Assembly (NCBI GenBank): GCA_047975195.1
Contig: JBKEDB010000025.1
Coordinates: 1 to 64,000, forward strand
Reading direction: 5' to 3'
Source of the DNA: Cumulibacter sp047975195
GTDB taxonomy: Bacteria > Actinomycetota > Actinomycetes > Mycobacteriales > Antricoccaceae
DNA: 64,000 nucleotides
Numbering within the stretch: position 1 is the stretch's first letter; every line of letters starts with the position of its first letter. This document shows, in pieces, positions 24,993-33,938 of this stretch. The notes under the pieces were generated by a model, which was not told the DNA's origin, ran no database searches, and saw nothing but the letters and a program-made list of their open reading frames with translations. The position numbers were made by a program, and so were the translations under genes.

Positions 24993-26729
24993 ATGACTGA
25001 CATGATTCTGCAGATATCGGGCCTGAAGACCTACTTCAACACCGAGTCGGGTCAGGTAAAAGCGGTCGACGGAGTCGATATTGCCGTACCGCGCGGTGGC
25101 ATCGTGGGCATCGTCGGGGAGTCCGGCTCGGGAAAGTCGGTGACCGGCATGACGGTGATGGGCCTGCTACCGGACACCGCAGAGATCGCCGCCGGCGAGG
25201 TGACCTTCGACGGCGCGGATTTGCTGGCGATGTCGCCGTCCGAGCGGCAGAAAATCCGCGGATCGCGAATCGGCATGGTGTTCCAGAGCGCACTCACCGG
25301 ACTCGACCCCTCATTCCGAGTGGGGTCGCAACTCGTGGAGGTGATCAGACGGCATCAGGATGTCTCCAAGGCCGAGGCCGCAGCAATGGCGCTGGAGTCG
25401 CTGGAACTCGTTGCGATGCCCGAGCCGCAGCGGCGAATGCGAGCGTATCCACACGAACTTAGTGGGGGGCAACGGCAACGCGTCCTCATCGCGCAGGCGT
25501 TGTCGTGCAAGCCGGATCTGCTGATCGCCGATGAACCAACGACCGCGCTCGACGCGACTGTGCAGAAGCAGATCGTCGATCTGCTGGTCGATGTGAACCG
25601 CCGGCTCGGTACGGCCATCGTGATTGTCACGCACGATTTCGGCGTGGTCGCTCGGATGTGCCAGCACGTAGTGGTCATGCGTTCCGGGCAGGTCGTCGAA
25701 CAGGGCCCCGTGCACGACGTACTCCAGAACCCAGGAGCGGAGTACACCAAGGCGTTGATCAGCGCTGTGCCGAAGTTTGACCTCACCCTCGAGGAGCGCC
25801 GTGTGCCGCGTGCCGACCGACGATTGACCGAACTCGGGAACCCGGATCGGCTACCTCGCGTGAACCGTTTCGCTCGCGATGTGAATGTCGGGCGCGACGG
25901 TATGACCCCCGCCGAACGACGCACGTCCGATCTGCCGGTAATTCGTGTACGCGAGTTGCGGAAGGAGTATCCCATCGGCCGCGGAAAATCGTTCACCGCG
26001 GTCGAGTCGGTTGACATCGACATCGAGCGTGGCGAGTCCTTCGGCCTCATCGGGGAGTCGGGTTCCGGCAAGACGACGATCGGTCGGATGATGCTCGGGC
26101 TCGTCGATTCCACATCGGGGGTAATTGAGTTCGAGGGCAATGACATCACGAACATCGGAAGCGGGCGAGACAAAGGATTCCGGCGATCGCTGCGGCAACG
26201 CACCCAGATCGTCTTCCAGGACTCCGGCTCGGCCTTCAACCGGCGGCGCAGCGTCGGCGAACAGATCGCGTTCGGCATGACTCAATTCGGTCTGTGTGAG
26301 CCGAAGATGGCGCGCGAGCGGACCTTCGAACTGCTCGAACGCGTGGGCATGCAACCGGCGCACTACGGCCGTTACCCGCACGAGTTCTCCGGTGGACAGA
26401 AGCAGCGCCTGGGGATCGCGCGCGCCTTGGCCAGCGAGCCCGAGTTCCTGGTCCTGGATGAGCCGACCGCGGCGTTGGATGTCTCGGTGCAGGCGCAGAT
26501 TCTCAATCTGCTCAAGGATCTGCAGGCCGAGCGGCGTCTGACGCTGCTGCTAATCACCCATAACCTGCCGCTCGTGGAGTTCATGTGTGAGCGGGCCGCG
26601 GTGCTCAACCACGGTGAGATTGTCGAGACCGGAGCGGTTGACGACATGTTCCAGAATCCGCGGCATGCGATCACACGAACTCTTGTGGATGCCGTACTTG
26701 AGCCACGAGTCGCCCCGACAGCCGCGTAA
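24993..26729 (+). CDS. fused double ABC ATPase (DppD-DppF type)
   Basis: A 578-residue protein carrying both ATPase domains of the importer in one chain. Domain 1 has Walker A GESGSGKS at 42-49, signature LSGGQRQR and Walker B LLIADEPTTALD. A linker of about 60 residues with the oligopeptide-type tail leads to domain 2, with Walker A GESGSGKT near 353, signature FSGGQKQR and Walker B LVLDEPTAALD. The ATG at 24993 follows AGGAG; the frame is open upstream inside dppC but that part is a shadow. The fusion gives fixed stoichiometry and is common in actinomycetes. Confidence 0.95.
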   Translation: MTDMILQISGLKTYFNTESGQVKAVDGVDIAVPRGGIVGIVGESGSGKSVTGMTVMGLLPDTAEIAAGEVTFDGADLLAMSPSERQKIRGSRIGMVFQSALTGLDPSFRVGSQLVEVIRRHQDVSKAEAAAMALESLELVAMPEPQRRMRAYPHELSGGQRQRVLIAQALSCKPDLLIADEPTTALDATVQKQIVDLLVDVNRRLGTAIVIVTHDFGVVARMCQHVVVMRSGQVVEQGPVHDVLQNPGAEYTKALISAVPKFDLTLEERRVPRADRRLTELGNPDRLPRVNRFARDVNVGRDGMTPAERRTSDLPVIRVRELRKEYPIGRGKSFTAVESVDIDIERGESFGLIGESGSGKTTIGRMMLGLVDSTSGVIEFEGNDITNIGSGRDKGFRRSLRQRTQIVFQDSGSAFNRRRSVGEQIAFGMTQFGLCEPKMARERTFELLERVGMQPAHYGRYPHEFSGGQKQRLGIARALASEPEFLVLDEPTAALDVSVQAQILNLLKDLQAERRLTLLLITHNLPLVEFMCERAAVLNHGEIVETGAVDDMFQNPRHAITRTLVDAVLEPRVAPTAA

Positions 26730-26817
26730 CCCCTGACGCCGACAGGTACGTAAGAGCGACGCCGACAGCAGCGCAACCAAGGAAACCGGCCTTGGGCCGG
26801 AGAAAGGCAGTCCAACC

Positions 26818-28224
26818 ATGACCCTCACCATCCAGACCGCACTGGAGCAACTTGCAGCAGGGGAGACGAGCGCAGTCGAGCTCACCAAGAACGCGCTAGC
26901 GAACGCTGACGCGAACGACGGCGATCTGGGCGTGTTCATCCGGCGTGACGACGCGACTGCGCTGGCCGCGGCGCAGGCCAGCGACGATGCGAGGGCCGCG
27001 GGGGAGCTGATGGGGCCCTTGGCGGGGATCCCGCTCGGAATCAAAGACATCATCACTACTGAGGAAGGGCCAACCACGTGTCAGAGCTTGGTGTTCGATT
27101 CGTCCTCAATGTCCGGGGATGCGACTGTTGTGCAGCGGTTGCGCGCGGCCGGTGCCGTGATCGTCGGAAAGACGACGACGATGGAGTTCGCGATCGGCAC
27201 CCCGGACACCGAGAAGCCATTCCCGATTCCACGCAACCCCTGGGATACCGACACCTGGACCGGCGGATCGAGCTCGGGCACGGGAGGCGGGGTCGCATCG
27301 GAGATGATGCTCGGCGGCCTCGGCACCGACACCGGCGGCAGTATCCGGATCCCGGCGGCGTACTGCGGAATCACCGGCCTTAAGGCGACTTTTGGTCGGG
27401 TGCCTAAGGATGGCTGCGCACCCCTAGGGTTCTCCCTCGATCACATCGGGCCGATGACGCGCTCGGCATACGACGCAGCGCTGATGCTGAACGTGATGGC
27501 CGGCGCCGGAGCGCTAGATCCCAATGCTGCCGACGTTCCGGTGCCGGACTATACCGCCGGTCTGTCCGGGGATCTCGGCGGACTACGGGTGGGCATCGAC
27601 AGGCTTGAGCGCGTGTACACGGAGGCAGCGGCCCGGGCCGAGCTCGGCGCCGCCTTCGATGAACTGGAGGCGCGTCTCACCGAGGCCGGTGCCACCGTGG
27701 TACCTGTCGAACTCCCGCACTACGAGCAGGTCGCCACGGCTTCGATGATGCTGATGATCGTGGAGGCTGCGGCGTACCACTCAGCCGACTTCATCGATCG
27801 GTGGGAGGACTACTCCCGCGGATTGCGCGAATGCCTGTCCATGGCGACGCTGTACAGCTCGGCGGACGTCGTACAGGCTCAGCGGGTACGACGGGTGGGA
27901 GTGAAAGCCGTCCAGGAAATGATGACGCAGGTCGATGTCGTCGCGACCCCCACGACCACCTGTGGAGCCTTGACGTTCGACGACGTCGAGCGGATGTGGG
28001 ACGGGCCCGGATCGACGAACCTCACTGGCTACTGGAACGGCGTCGGCAATCCCACGCTGGCGGTGCCCTTCGGCTTTACCTCGGGTGGACTGCCGTTGAG
28101 CGTATCGCTGTCAGCGGCGGCTTTCGATGAGGCGACGGCGCTACGGGTAGGGCACGCCTACCAGTTGCGCACTGACTATCACCTGCAGCGTGCGCCGCTA
28201 CTGGCAGCCGCTGTTCCCGTCTGA
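26818..28224 (+). CDS. amidase-signature family amidase, copy 1
   Basis: A 468-residue amidase with the Ser-cisSer-Lys triad visible as Lys76 (PLGIKDI), Ser151 (GGSSSGTGGG) and Ser175 (DTGGSIRIP). It should hydrolyse a carboxamide to acid and ammonia in the cytoplasm. It is 88 nt behind the ABC ATPase gene on the same strand and 47 nt before a 64-codon gene resembling an AtzG-type amidase partner, so it may work as a two-subunit enzyme on the imported compound. It is only moderately similar to the second amidase of this unit, which suggests different substrates or successive steps. Confidence 0.93.
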   Translation: MTLTIQTALEQLAAGETSAVELTKNALANADANDGDLGVFIRRDDATALAAAQASDDARAAGELMGPLAGIPLGIKDIITTEEGPTTCQSLVFDSSSMSGDATVVQRLRAAGAVIVGKTTTMEFAIGTPDTEKPFPIPRNPWDTDTWTGGSSSGTGGGVASEMMLGGLGTDTGGSIRIPAAYCGITGLKATFGRVPKDGCAPLGFSLDHIGPMTRSAYDAALMLNVMAGAGALDPNAADVPVPDYTAGLSGDLGGLRVGIDRLERVYTEAAARAELGAAFDELEARLTEAGATVVPVELPHYEQVATASMMLMIVEAAAYHSADFIDRWEDYSRGLRECLSMATLYSSADVVQAQRVRRVGVKAVQEMMTQVDVVATPTTTCGALTFDDVERMWDGPGSTNLTGYWNGVGNPTLAVPFGFTSGGLPLSVSLSAAAFDEATALRVGHAYQLRTDYHLQRAPLLAAAVPV

Positions 28225-28271
28225 GCAGCAGCGTAAGTACACATCCGACCAAGGTCACCCAGGAGAGATCG

Positions 28272-28466
28272 ATGACATCAAAGACGGCCGACGCAGCACA
28301 GATCATCGAACTGCGCTGTGCGGAGATGCGTTTCCCCGCCACAGCAGAAGAGAAGGAGCGGCTGACCAATCGTTACCTCGCGCGACGCGCCGAGGTCGAG
28401 TCCCTGTACGCGATGAGCGAGGTGAAGTACGAAGAACCGGGAGTGTTCTTCCGACCGATGCCCTAG
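28272..28466 (+). CDS. small AtzG/GatC-like putative amidase partner 1
   Basis: A 64-residue protein preceded by AGGAGAG. It is helical (QIIELRCAEMRF, ATAEEKERLTNRYLARRAEVESL) and ends in EEPGVFFRP, close to the EPxxVFRP tail of AtzG-like (DUF4089) proteins, which wrap around an amidase and stabilise it. Its place directly after amidase copy 1 fits that role. The similarity is short and judged by eye, so the family call is tentative; that it is a real gene is supported by its ribosome site and the tight spacing. Confidence 0.7.
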   Translation: MTSKTADAAQIIELRCAEMRFPATAEEKERLTNRYLARRAEVESLYAMSEVKYEEPGVFFRPMP

Positions 28467-28538
28467 CGGACCACCAGGCGCCGACGGTCCTGTGCCGACT
28501 GGCGCGTTCGAATCATCGAGAACAGAACGGATGCGGAA

Positions 28539-28730
28539 ATGATGACCCAAGACGATGTTGCGACCGTGCGCGCGATCGTGAGCCTGGCCGATCTCGACAC
28601 CCCTGATCATCGGCTGGCAGTAATCGCGAGCGCGGCATTACCTACGCAACAGATGATCCGGCAGATGGCTAACGACGCCGACCTCGGCGAGGCACCGCCG
28701 AGCAGCGCTTTCAACGCGGGATGGGAGTAG
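28539..28730 (+). CDS. small AtzG/GatC-like putative amidase partner 2
   Basis: A 63-residue protein with two predicted helices (DDVATVRAIVSLADL and HRLAVIASAALPTQQMIRQM) and a proline-containing tail (EAPPSSAFNAGWE) that resembles the extended tail of AtzG/GatC-type subunits. It lies 5 nt before amidase copy 2, so translation is probably coupled and it is likely the partner of that enzyme. It is not obviously homologous to partner 1 by simple reading. Start ATG 28539 or 28542 cannot be separated. Confidence 0.68.
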   Translation: MMTQDDVATVRAIVSLADLDTPDHRLAVIASAALPTQQMIRQMANDADLGEAPPSSAFNAGWE

Positions 28731-28735
28731 GCACA

Positions 28736-30145
28736 ATGCAACCACGTGAGATGACCATGGTCGACCTGGCGACGGCGATCGCTCAACGAGAAATCAGCCC
28801 TCGCGAGGTAGTTGAGTCCTCGCTGGAATGTATCGAGGCGCTCGAGCCGCAGGTCGGCGCTTTTGCAACGGTCACCGCAGACCATGCCAGAGCGCAGGCG
28901 GTGGCGGCAGAGAAAGACATCCTCGCTGGGCGCTACCGAGGGCCGCTGCATGGGATCCCGATCGCGATCAAGGACCTGATCAATACTGCGGGGATCGCCA
29001 CGACGTCCTCCTCGCAGGTCCGCGCCGGATACGTGCCCGAGGACGATGCAGCGGTGATCCGGTCGTTGAACAGCGCGGGTGCGGTGATGGTCGGTAAAGC
29101 GCACACTCACGAGTTCGCGTTCGGCGCTACCACGCCGACGACACGCAACCCGTGGGATCTCTCCCGGATTCCAGGTGGGTCCAGCGGTGGCACGGCGGCC
29201 GCGATCGCTTACGGGGCAGTGCATGCCGGTCTCGGCAGCGACACTGGGGGATCGATCCGGATCCCTGCTGCGCTGTGCGGCACGGTTGGGCTAAAGCCGA
29301 CGTACGGGCTTGTTCCCCGTACGGGCGTGACGTCGCTGTCGTGGTCGCTGGATCACGTTGGTCCGTTGACGCGTAACGTCGCGGATGCCGCCTTCATGAT
29401 GAACGCGATCGCGACCTACGACGGTGGTGATCCCGCCTCGGTGCGTCGGCCGTCGGAGAATTACGCGCGGCTGCTGAGTTCTGGCATCGAGGGCATGCGG
29501 ATCGGCGTGCCGACCAACTGGTTCACTGAGCATGTCGATGCTGAGGTTGCGTCCGCAACGAGCGCCGGGATCGAGGTGCTGCTCTCGCTAGGGGCCGAGA
29601 TCGTCGAGGTCGAGATCCCGATGACGACGCATCTGACCGCGATGGAGTGGGCGATCATGATGCCGGAAGCGAGCGCCTATCACCGCAAGGCGATGCGGAA
29701 CTGTCCTGAGCTATTCACCGAGGAGACACGGCAACTGCTGGAGGTCGGTGAGACGATCCTCGCCACGGACTACGTCGATGCTCTGCGGATGCGCCAGTTG
29801 TTCAAGGCCGCTTGGATGGACATGATGGCGGACTGCGATGTGCTCGTTGCGCCGAGTACGTTCGCTCCTGCAGTACCAGCGGAAGACCCTGTGTACGAGT
29901 TCCCCGATGGGCGCGTCGAGGCCGCGACGCCGGGCTACGTCAGGCTGTCGTTGCCGATGAACTTGACGGGCTTGCCGTCGTTGCAGATTCCGTGCGGACT
30001 GAACTCGAGCGGTCTACCGCTCGGCCTGCAGATCATGGGTAAGCCGTTTTCCGAGGCGTCCTTGCTTGGTGTAGGTGCCGCCTATGAGGCGGCCACCGAG
30101 AACGTCGGCCTGGTCGCGCCGCTGGGATCGCTCGCGGCGGCGTAG
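28736..30145 (+). CDS. amidase-signature family amidase, copy 2
   Basis: A 469-residue amidase with Lys79 (PIAIKDL), Ser149 (PGGSSGGTAAA) and Ser173 (DTGGSIRIP), the complete catalytic triad. The GGSSGGTAAAIA loop is more canonical than in copy 1, and the protein resembles GatA/AtzE-type members. The ATG at 28736 was chosen because GGGAG lies 8 nt upstream. It closes the long transport-amidase unit; a strong hairpin follows at 30188-30250. Confidence 0.93.
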   Translation: MQPREMTMVDLATAIAQREISPREVVESSLECIEALEPQVGAFATVTADHARAQAVAAEKDILAGRYRGPLHGIPIAIKDLINTAGIATTSSSQVRAGYVPEDDAAVIRSLNSAGAVMVGKAHTHEFAFGATTPTTRNPWDLSRIPGGSSGGTAAAIAYGAVHAGLGSDTGGSIRIPAALCGTVGLKPTYGLVPRTGVTSLSWSLDHVGPLTRNVADAAFMMNAIATYDGGDPASVRRPSENYARLLSSGIEGMRIGVPTNWFTEHVDAEVASATSAGIEVLLSLGAEIVEVEIPMTTHLTAMEWAIMMPEASAYHRKAMRNCPELFTEETRQLLEVGETILATDYVDALRMRQLFKAAWMDMMADCDVLVAPSTFAPAVPAEDPVYEFPDGRVEAATPGYVRLSLPMNLTGLPSLQIPCGLNSSGLPLGLQIMGKPFSEASLLGVGAAYEAATENVGLVAPLGSLAAA

Positions 30146-30187
30146 CGGCAGGCGGACGCTGCAACCATAGGGAGGTGAGCGCGAGTT

Positions 30188-30250
30188 CACGACACGGGTG
30201 AGGACTCCGGGTCCACGGGAGCACGAAACCGTGGGCCCGGAGTTGTCGTG
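30188..30250. terminator. two-tier hairpin after the ABC-amidase unit
   Basis: Arms 30204-30218 and 30229-30243 pair over 15 bp with one G-T type mismatch around a 10-nt loop. Outside them CACGACA (30188-30194) pairs with TGTCGTG (30244-30250). It lies 42 nt after the last amidase and 90 nt before the next gene and is the likely end of the unit. No T-tract follows. Confidence 0.8.
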
Positions 30251-30339
30251 GCGCCGGAGAGTTCTGTGGCCATAGGTTGCGCGGCCAGCGTGGCTCGGTA
30301 CGGTTGGCGTGACCGTGCTCACCGCGTTGGAGGTAACCC

Positions 30340-31341
30340 GTGCAGAACCGGCAGATTCGATACGTCAAGCGCCCGACCGGCGCACTCGGAGTCGACACCT
30401 TCGAGTTGGGTGAAGCGCCGATGCCGCAGCCGGCTGAGGGCGAGGTGCTGTGCCGCAATCTGCTGGTGTCCATCGATCCGGCGAACCGGGCGTGGATGCA
30501 GGGCGCGACGTACCGCTCGCAGCTGAAGGAGGGCGATGTGATGGCGGGTTACGGGCTCGCTGAAGTAATCGAGGGCGCCGAGGGGATTGCGTCGGGAAGC
30601 ATCGTGGGCGGAGACTTCGGCTGGCAGGAGTACGCCGTACTGCCAGCAGGACAGGTCGAGCCACTGGCGGTCGAGGGCGAGCTCAGCCACTACATGAGCA
30701 TCCTGGGCATTACCGGGCTGACGGCCTACTTCGGACTGCTGTCGGTTGGCCGCCCTGTGCCTTCGGAGACAGTGTTGGTCTCCGGAGCCGCCGGCGCAAC
30801 AGGAAACGTCGTCGGCCAGTTGGCTAAGTTGCATGGCTGCCGCGTGGTGGGGATCGTCGGCAACGCGGAGAAAGCCGCGTTCCTCACTGATGAGCTTGGC
30901 TTCGATGCTGCGGTGAACTATCGCAGCGAGACCTACTACCAGGATCTGAAGGCAGCGTGCCCCGATCGCGTTGATGTGTACTTCGATAACGTCGGTGGCC
31001 AGACGCTGGAGTATGCATTGCGATTGCTGAATCAGCACGGTCGAATAGTGTGCTGCGGCAGCGTGTCGGCGTACGACGGCGAGGCCCCCGAGGCAGGCCC
31101 GCGTGGCGTTCCCGGATTGATCACGACCAAGCGGATCCGGATGGAAGGGCTGCTGGTGTTCGACTTCCAGGACGAGTTCGAGCGGGCGCGCGCGCAGCTC
31201 CGATCCTGGGTTGAGGAGGGCAAGGTGAAAGTCGTGCAAGACGTGCTCGAGGGGATCGAGCAGTTGCCCCAGGCATTGGTGGGACTTCTCGCAGGTGAGA
31301 ATGTCGGCAAGCGCATGGTCCGCGTCGCCGGCCGGAGTTAG
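30340..31341 (+). CDS. zinc-independent NADP-dependent oxidoreductase (MDR family, PTGR-like)
   Basis: A 333-residue medium-chain reductase starting at GTG after GGAGG. There are no zinc-binding cysteines. The substrate domain includes LVSIDPANRAWM and ITGLTAYFGLL, and the cofactor loop is VSGAAGATGNVVGQLAK (about 148-164), the AxxGxxG form of the leukotriene B4 dehydrogenase/2-alkenal reductase branch, with VDVYFDNVGG later. Such enzymes reduce the double bond of enones or enals with NADPH. It is a single gene isolated by hairpins on both sides. Confidence 0.9.
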   Translation: MQNRQIRYVKRPTGALGVDTFELGEAPMPQPAEGEVLCRNLLVSIDPANRAWMQGATYRSQLKEGDVMAGYGLAEVIEGAEGIASGSIVGGDFGWQEYAVLPAGQVEPLAVEGELSHYMSILGITGLTAYFGLLSVGRPVPSETVLVSGAAGATGNVVGQLAKLHGCRVVGIVGNAEKAAFLTDELGFDAAVNYRSETYYQDLKAACPDRVDVYFDNVGGQTLEYALRLLNQHGRIVCCGSVSAYDGEAPEAGPRGVPGLITTKRIRMEGLLVFDFQDEFERARAQLRSWVEEGKVKVVQDVLEGIEQLPQALVGLLAGENVGKRMVRVAGRS

Positions 31342-31359
31342 CCGGCGGAACCTGATCGA

Positions 31360-31408
31360 GCCCGCACGCCAACTTTTAGCGGCCACGATTCTGCTGAGTC
31401 GTGCGGGC
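31360..31408. terminator. hairpin between convergent genes
   Basis: GCCCGCACG (31360-31368) pairs perfectly with CGTGCGGGC (31400-31408) across a 31-nt loop. It lies between the end of the oxidoreductase and the end of the convergent YdeI-like gene. A loop this long makes it a weaker terminator than the others in the window. Confidence 0.5.
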
Positions 31409-31423
31409 CGGGAGCCAGGTGGG

Positions 31424-31864
31424 CTACTGCGTCGACAAGGAAGCGATGATCTTGGCGATGCGCCGGTCGCGCGTCTCGGGCTTCTTCGCCTCGGCCACCG
31501 AACGCGCATGCTCCTTGCGCTTGGTGTAGGAAAGCGCGTCAAACGCCGAGTGGGCACCGGGCGCTCCTTCTAGTGCTGCCGCGAGTTCCGGTGGGACTTC
31601 GACCGTGCGTTCGGCGGCGTCGAGTTGGATCGTGGCCGTGACGGTATCGCCGATCTTGACCCCGAGTGCCGTGCGAGCGGCCTTCGAGAGTCCAATGCAG
31701 TTACGACCGTCCATCCGGGCGATCCGCAGGCGCTGGGCGTTGTCGTCAATTGTCACGAGGACGGGTGGATTCTTTACCGGGGCGAGTTCGGCGACCTGCT
31801 CGTCGGTCAGGAAAATCGCGCACGCGGGTCCAAATGGTTCGAGCGTCGTCGTCAGTGTGAGCAT
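31424..31864 (-). CDS. DUF1905/YdeI-OmpD-associated domain protein
   Basis: A 146-residue protein. The N-terminal half (residues about 1-90) is a DUF1905-type beta barrel (GPACAIFLTDEQV, then GLSKAARTALGVKIGDTVTATI). The C-terminal half (HSAFDALSYTKRKEHARSVAEAKKPETRDRRIAKIIASL) is the YdeI/OmpD-associated helical domain. The family is widespread in soil bacteria; its function is not established beyond a reported bacteriocin-protection name. It is a monocistronic gene. Confidence 0.85.
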   Translation of the reverse strand: MLTLTTTLEPFGPACAIFLTDEQVAELAPVKNPPVLVTIDDNAQRLRIARMDGRNCIGLSKAARTALGVKIGDTVTATIQLDAAERTVEVPPELAAALEGAPGAHSAFDALSYTKRKEHARSVAEAKKPETRDRRIAKIIASLSTQ

Positions 31865-32120
31865 GATTCACCCTACGACCGCGGAGCTGGGTTGTCGCCA
31901 TTCGTCGGACAGGCTCGTCGCGGGTACGGCGGGACGCCGTGCCATGGGACGTTCCGCCAGCGTTGGCGGGTCCTCGCGTTTGTACCTATGTCGGACGTTT
32001 CGCCGGCCACACGTCGATCCCAGAGCTCCGCCATCCCCTGAGCACCATCAGCTCGGGGGACGCCGACGACGCGTGGAATCGACTCCGACCTGATCGACGA
32101 GCACTCTGCCTTATGACCCA
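31865..32120. other. intergenic stretch without a recognisable gene
   Basis: Frames of 60-140 codons cross this stretch on both strands, but none has a ribosome site, family motif or consistent third-position bias. It may contain remnants of a lost gene. The promoter of the HNH gene begins at 32121. Confidence 0.5.
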
Positions 32121-32149
32121 TTGACCTAGAGATCGAACAAATGTACTAT
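32121..32149 (+). promoter_or_regulatory. promoter of the DUF222/HNH gene
   Basis: TTGACC (32121-32126) and TACTAT (32144-32149) are separated by exactly 17 bp, a near-consensus housekeeping promoter with a start point near 32156. Because the ATG at 32141 lies inside this promoter, translation more likely begins at GTG 32180. Confidence 0.7.
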
Positions 32150-32179
32150 AAATCTGTCAGGTCAGATCGGGGTGGGCAG

Positions 32180-33904
32180 GTGAGTGACACGAACTCCCTG
32201 CGCTTCGTGCCCGCCGATACGCGAGACGTCGCGCGACAAAATCCCGTGGAAGGCCCGCGGCTTGTTGCGGTGGCTGAGGAATTCTCGCGTGAGCTATCCG
32301 ATGCATTCGGCCAGTTATCGAATGGGCTGAACGCGTTAATCGATATTGGTGAGCGTGGCGATTTCGCTACGCTTGGTCCCGAGTGCCTGCTTGCGGTGGC
32401 TCGTGAATTCGAAGCGCACCGAGCCCGTAGCGTGCTGTTCGACTGCCGCGTCATTGAGGCTGCTGCGACAGAAGGGTTGGCGGAGTATGTAGGGCAGAAG
32501 CGCGCGAGCATTGCTCGGGTGCTTGCCGCCGAACTCAAGGTGAGTTTCCGGGAGGCGTCGGCGCGTGCTCGCCGAGCGAAGCAACTGCTCCCGCGAAACG
32601 GGTTCAGCGAAGGCGAAATGCCCCCAGCGCTGCCAGCCTTGGCTGACGCCGCCCGAGACGGAACTGTCACCCTCGACCACATCGACGAGATCGGCGCAGC
32701 CATACGTCGATTGGAGACGATCCCCGATATCGACCCGTCGCTACGCGGGCAGGCGGAGCAGATCTTGATTGCTCAGAGCGCCTCTTTGGGGCCGACGGAC
32801 GTACGGAAGGTGGGCGAGGGTATCGACCAGATCCTCGTTCCAGACGGGCAAGGTCCCGACCCGGAGTTAGCCGGGGCGCGCCGTGGGCTGCGTGTGGGCG
32901 CGAGGCGTTACGACGGGCTCTACCCGATCAGTGGCTACCTGACCGCGAGCGCAAAACCGAAACTTGACGCCGCGCTCGGCCCGCCTGGCGCGCCTCGTCC
33001 CGCAGACGACGGTACGCCGGACGGGCGAAGCGCCCCGCAGCGCCAACACGACGCGTTCGAGGACGCGATGCAGCGACTCCTCGATCTATCGGGCGTGCCC
33101 GCGAGTGGGGGTACATCAGCGACCGTTCATCTCGTTATTGATGCTGACCGCATCATGCGGGAACTCGGGCTGACCGCGCTTGCACCTGGCGACGAAACGC
33201 GCAGCGACTCCTTGGCCGGTTCGGTCAAGGCGAAGAAATCCGACTCCTGCTACGTCGGACGGGTTGCCGGGGGCGACCGCGTCACGCTTAACGACCTCAA
33301 GCGACTTGCAGGAGAGGCGATGCTGATCCCGACCTGGATGAGCGAGTCGCGGGGGATCATCGGGTATGGGCGATCGCGGCGGGTTGCTAGCGAAGGTCAG
33401 ACGCTCGCGATGATTGCCCGTGACGGAGGATGTTCGCACCCTGGATGTGACGCGCCGCCCGATTGGTGCCAGAGGCACCATGTCGTCGAATGGTGGCGGG
33501 GCGGAGACACGGACATCGGCAACATGACGCTGGTGTGCGGGCGGCACCACCGAGAACTCGACTCGTCGGGATGGCGAATTGACATGCTCGGCGGGCTTCC
33601 GTGGTGGACGCCGTCGTCGCGGATCGATCCCGACCGAAAGCCGATTCTCAACGCTCGGATCCGGCTACCAGACCAGGAGCAACTTGACGATATCGCGACG
33701 CGCGCGTACGCAGCGCGGGAGGCTATGGCGAGGAGCAGTGACGAACAGCTCGACCCCGCCGATGACCTTATAGTGCTACTTGCCGCTCATATCGATGATC
33801 CCCCTGATCGGGATGCCTTTCATCAGGAACTTGCCGATCTACTCGCGAGCTATAATGTCGAAGTAGCGCCTCCTGCGATGACAGAGCCAGGGGCGGTGGC
33901 ATGA
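32180..33904 (+). CDS. DUF222 (13E12-type) protein with C-terminal HNH endonuclease domain
   Basis: About 574 residues. The long N-terminal DUF222 region is helical and contains the SFREASARARRAKQL segment and GLYPISGYLTASAKPKLDAAL. The HNH domain near residues 415-470 has CSHPGC, then QRHHVVEWWRGGDTDIGNMTLVC and GRHHRE, i.e. zinc-binding cysteines plus the catalytic histidine pair. Such proteins occur in many copies in actinomycete genomes and may be mobile nucleases, but no target site or flanking repeats are visible here. GTG 32180 is chosen as start because it follows GGGGTGG and the promoter lies over the upstream ATG. Confidence 0.87.
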   Translation: MSDTNSLRFVPADTRDVARQNPVEGPRLVAVAEEFSRELSDAFGQLSNGLNALIDIGERGDFATLGPECLLAVAREFEAHRARSVLFDCRVIEAAATEGLAEYVGQKRASIARVLAAELKVSFREASARARRAKQLLPRNGFSEGEMPPALPALADAARDGTVTLDHIDEIGAAIRRLETIPDIDPSLRGQAEQILIAQSASLGPTDVRKVGEGIDQILVPDGQGPDPELAGARRGLRVGARRYDGLYPISGYLTASAKPKLDAALGPPGAPRPADDGTPDGRSAPQRQHDAFEDAMQRLLDLSGVPASGGTSATVHLVIDADRIMRELGLTALAPGDETRSDSLAGSVKAKKSDSCYVGRVAGGDRVTLNDLKRLAGEAMLIPTWMSESRGIIGYGRSRRVASEGQTLAMIARDGGCSHPGCDAPPDWCQRHHVVEWWRGGDTDIGNMTLVCGRHHRELDSSGWRIDMLGGLPWWTPSSRIDPDRKPILNARIRLPDQEQLDDIATRAYAAREAMARSSDEQLDPADDLIVLLAAHIDDPPDRDAFHQELADLLASYNVEVAPPAMTEPGAVA

Positions 33905-33918
33905 TGGTGCTGCGCCCA

Positions 33919-33936
33919 CGGGACCCTGTTGTCCCG
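33919..33936. terminator. short hairpin between convergent genes
   Basis: CGGGAC and GTCCCG flank a CCTGTT loop in the 34-nt gap between the HNH gene and the convergent acyl-CoA ligase. It is a plausible bidirectional terminator but is short and lacks a T-tract. Confidence 0.5.
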
Positions 33937-33938
33937 GG

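Noticed and set aside
32180..33904. DUF222/HNH gene as part of an intron or homing element
   Set aside because: No split host gene, inverted repeats or intron-like structure is visible around it.
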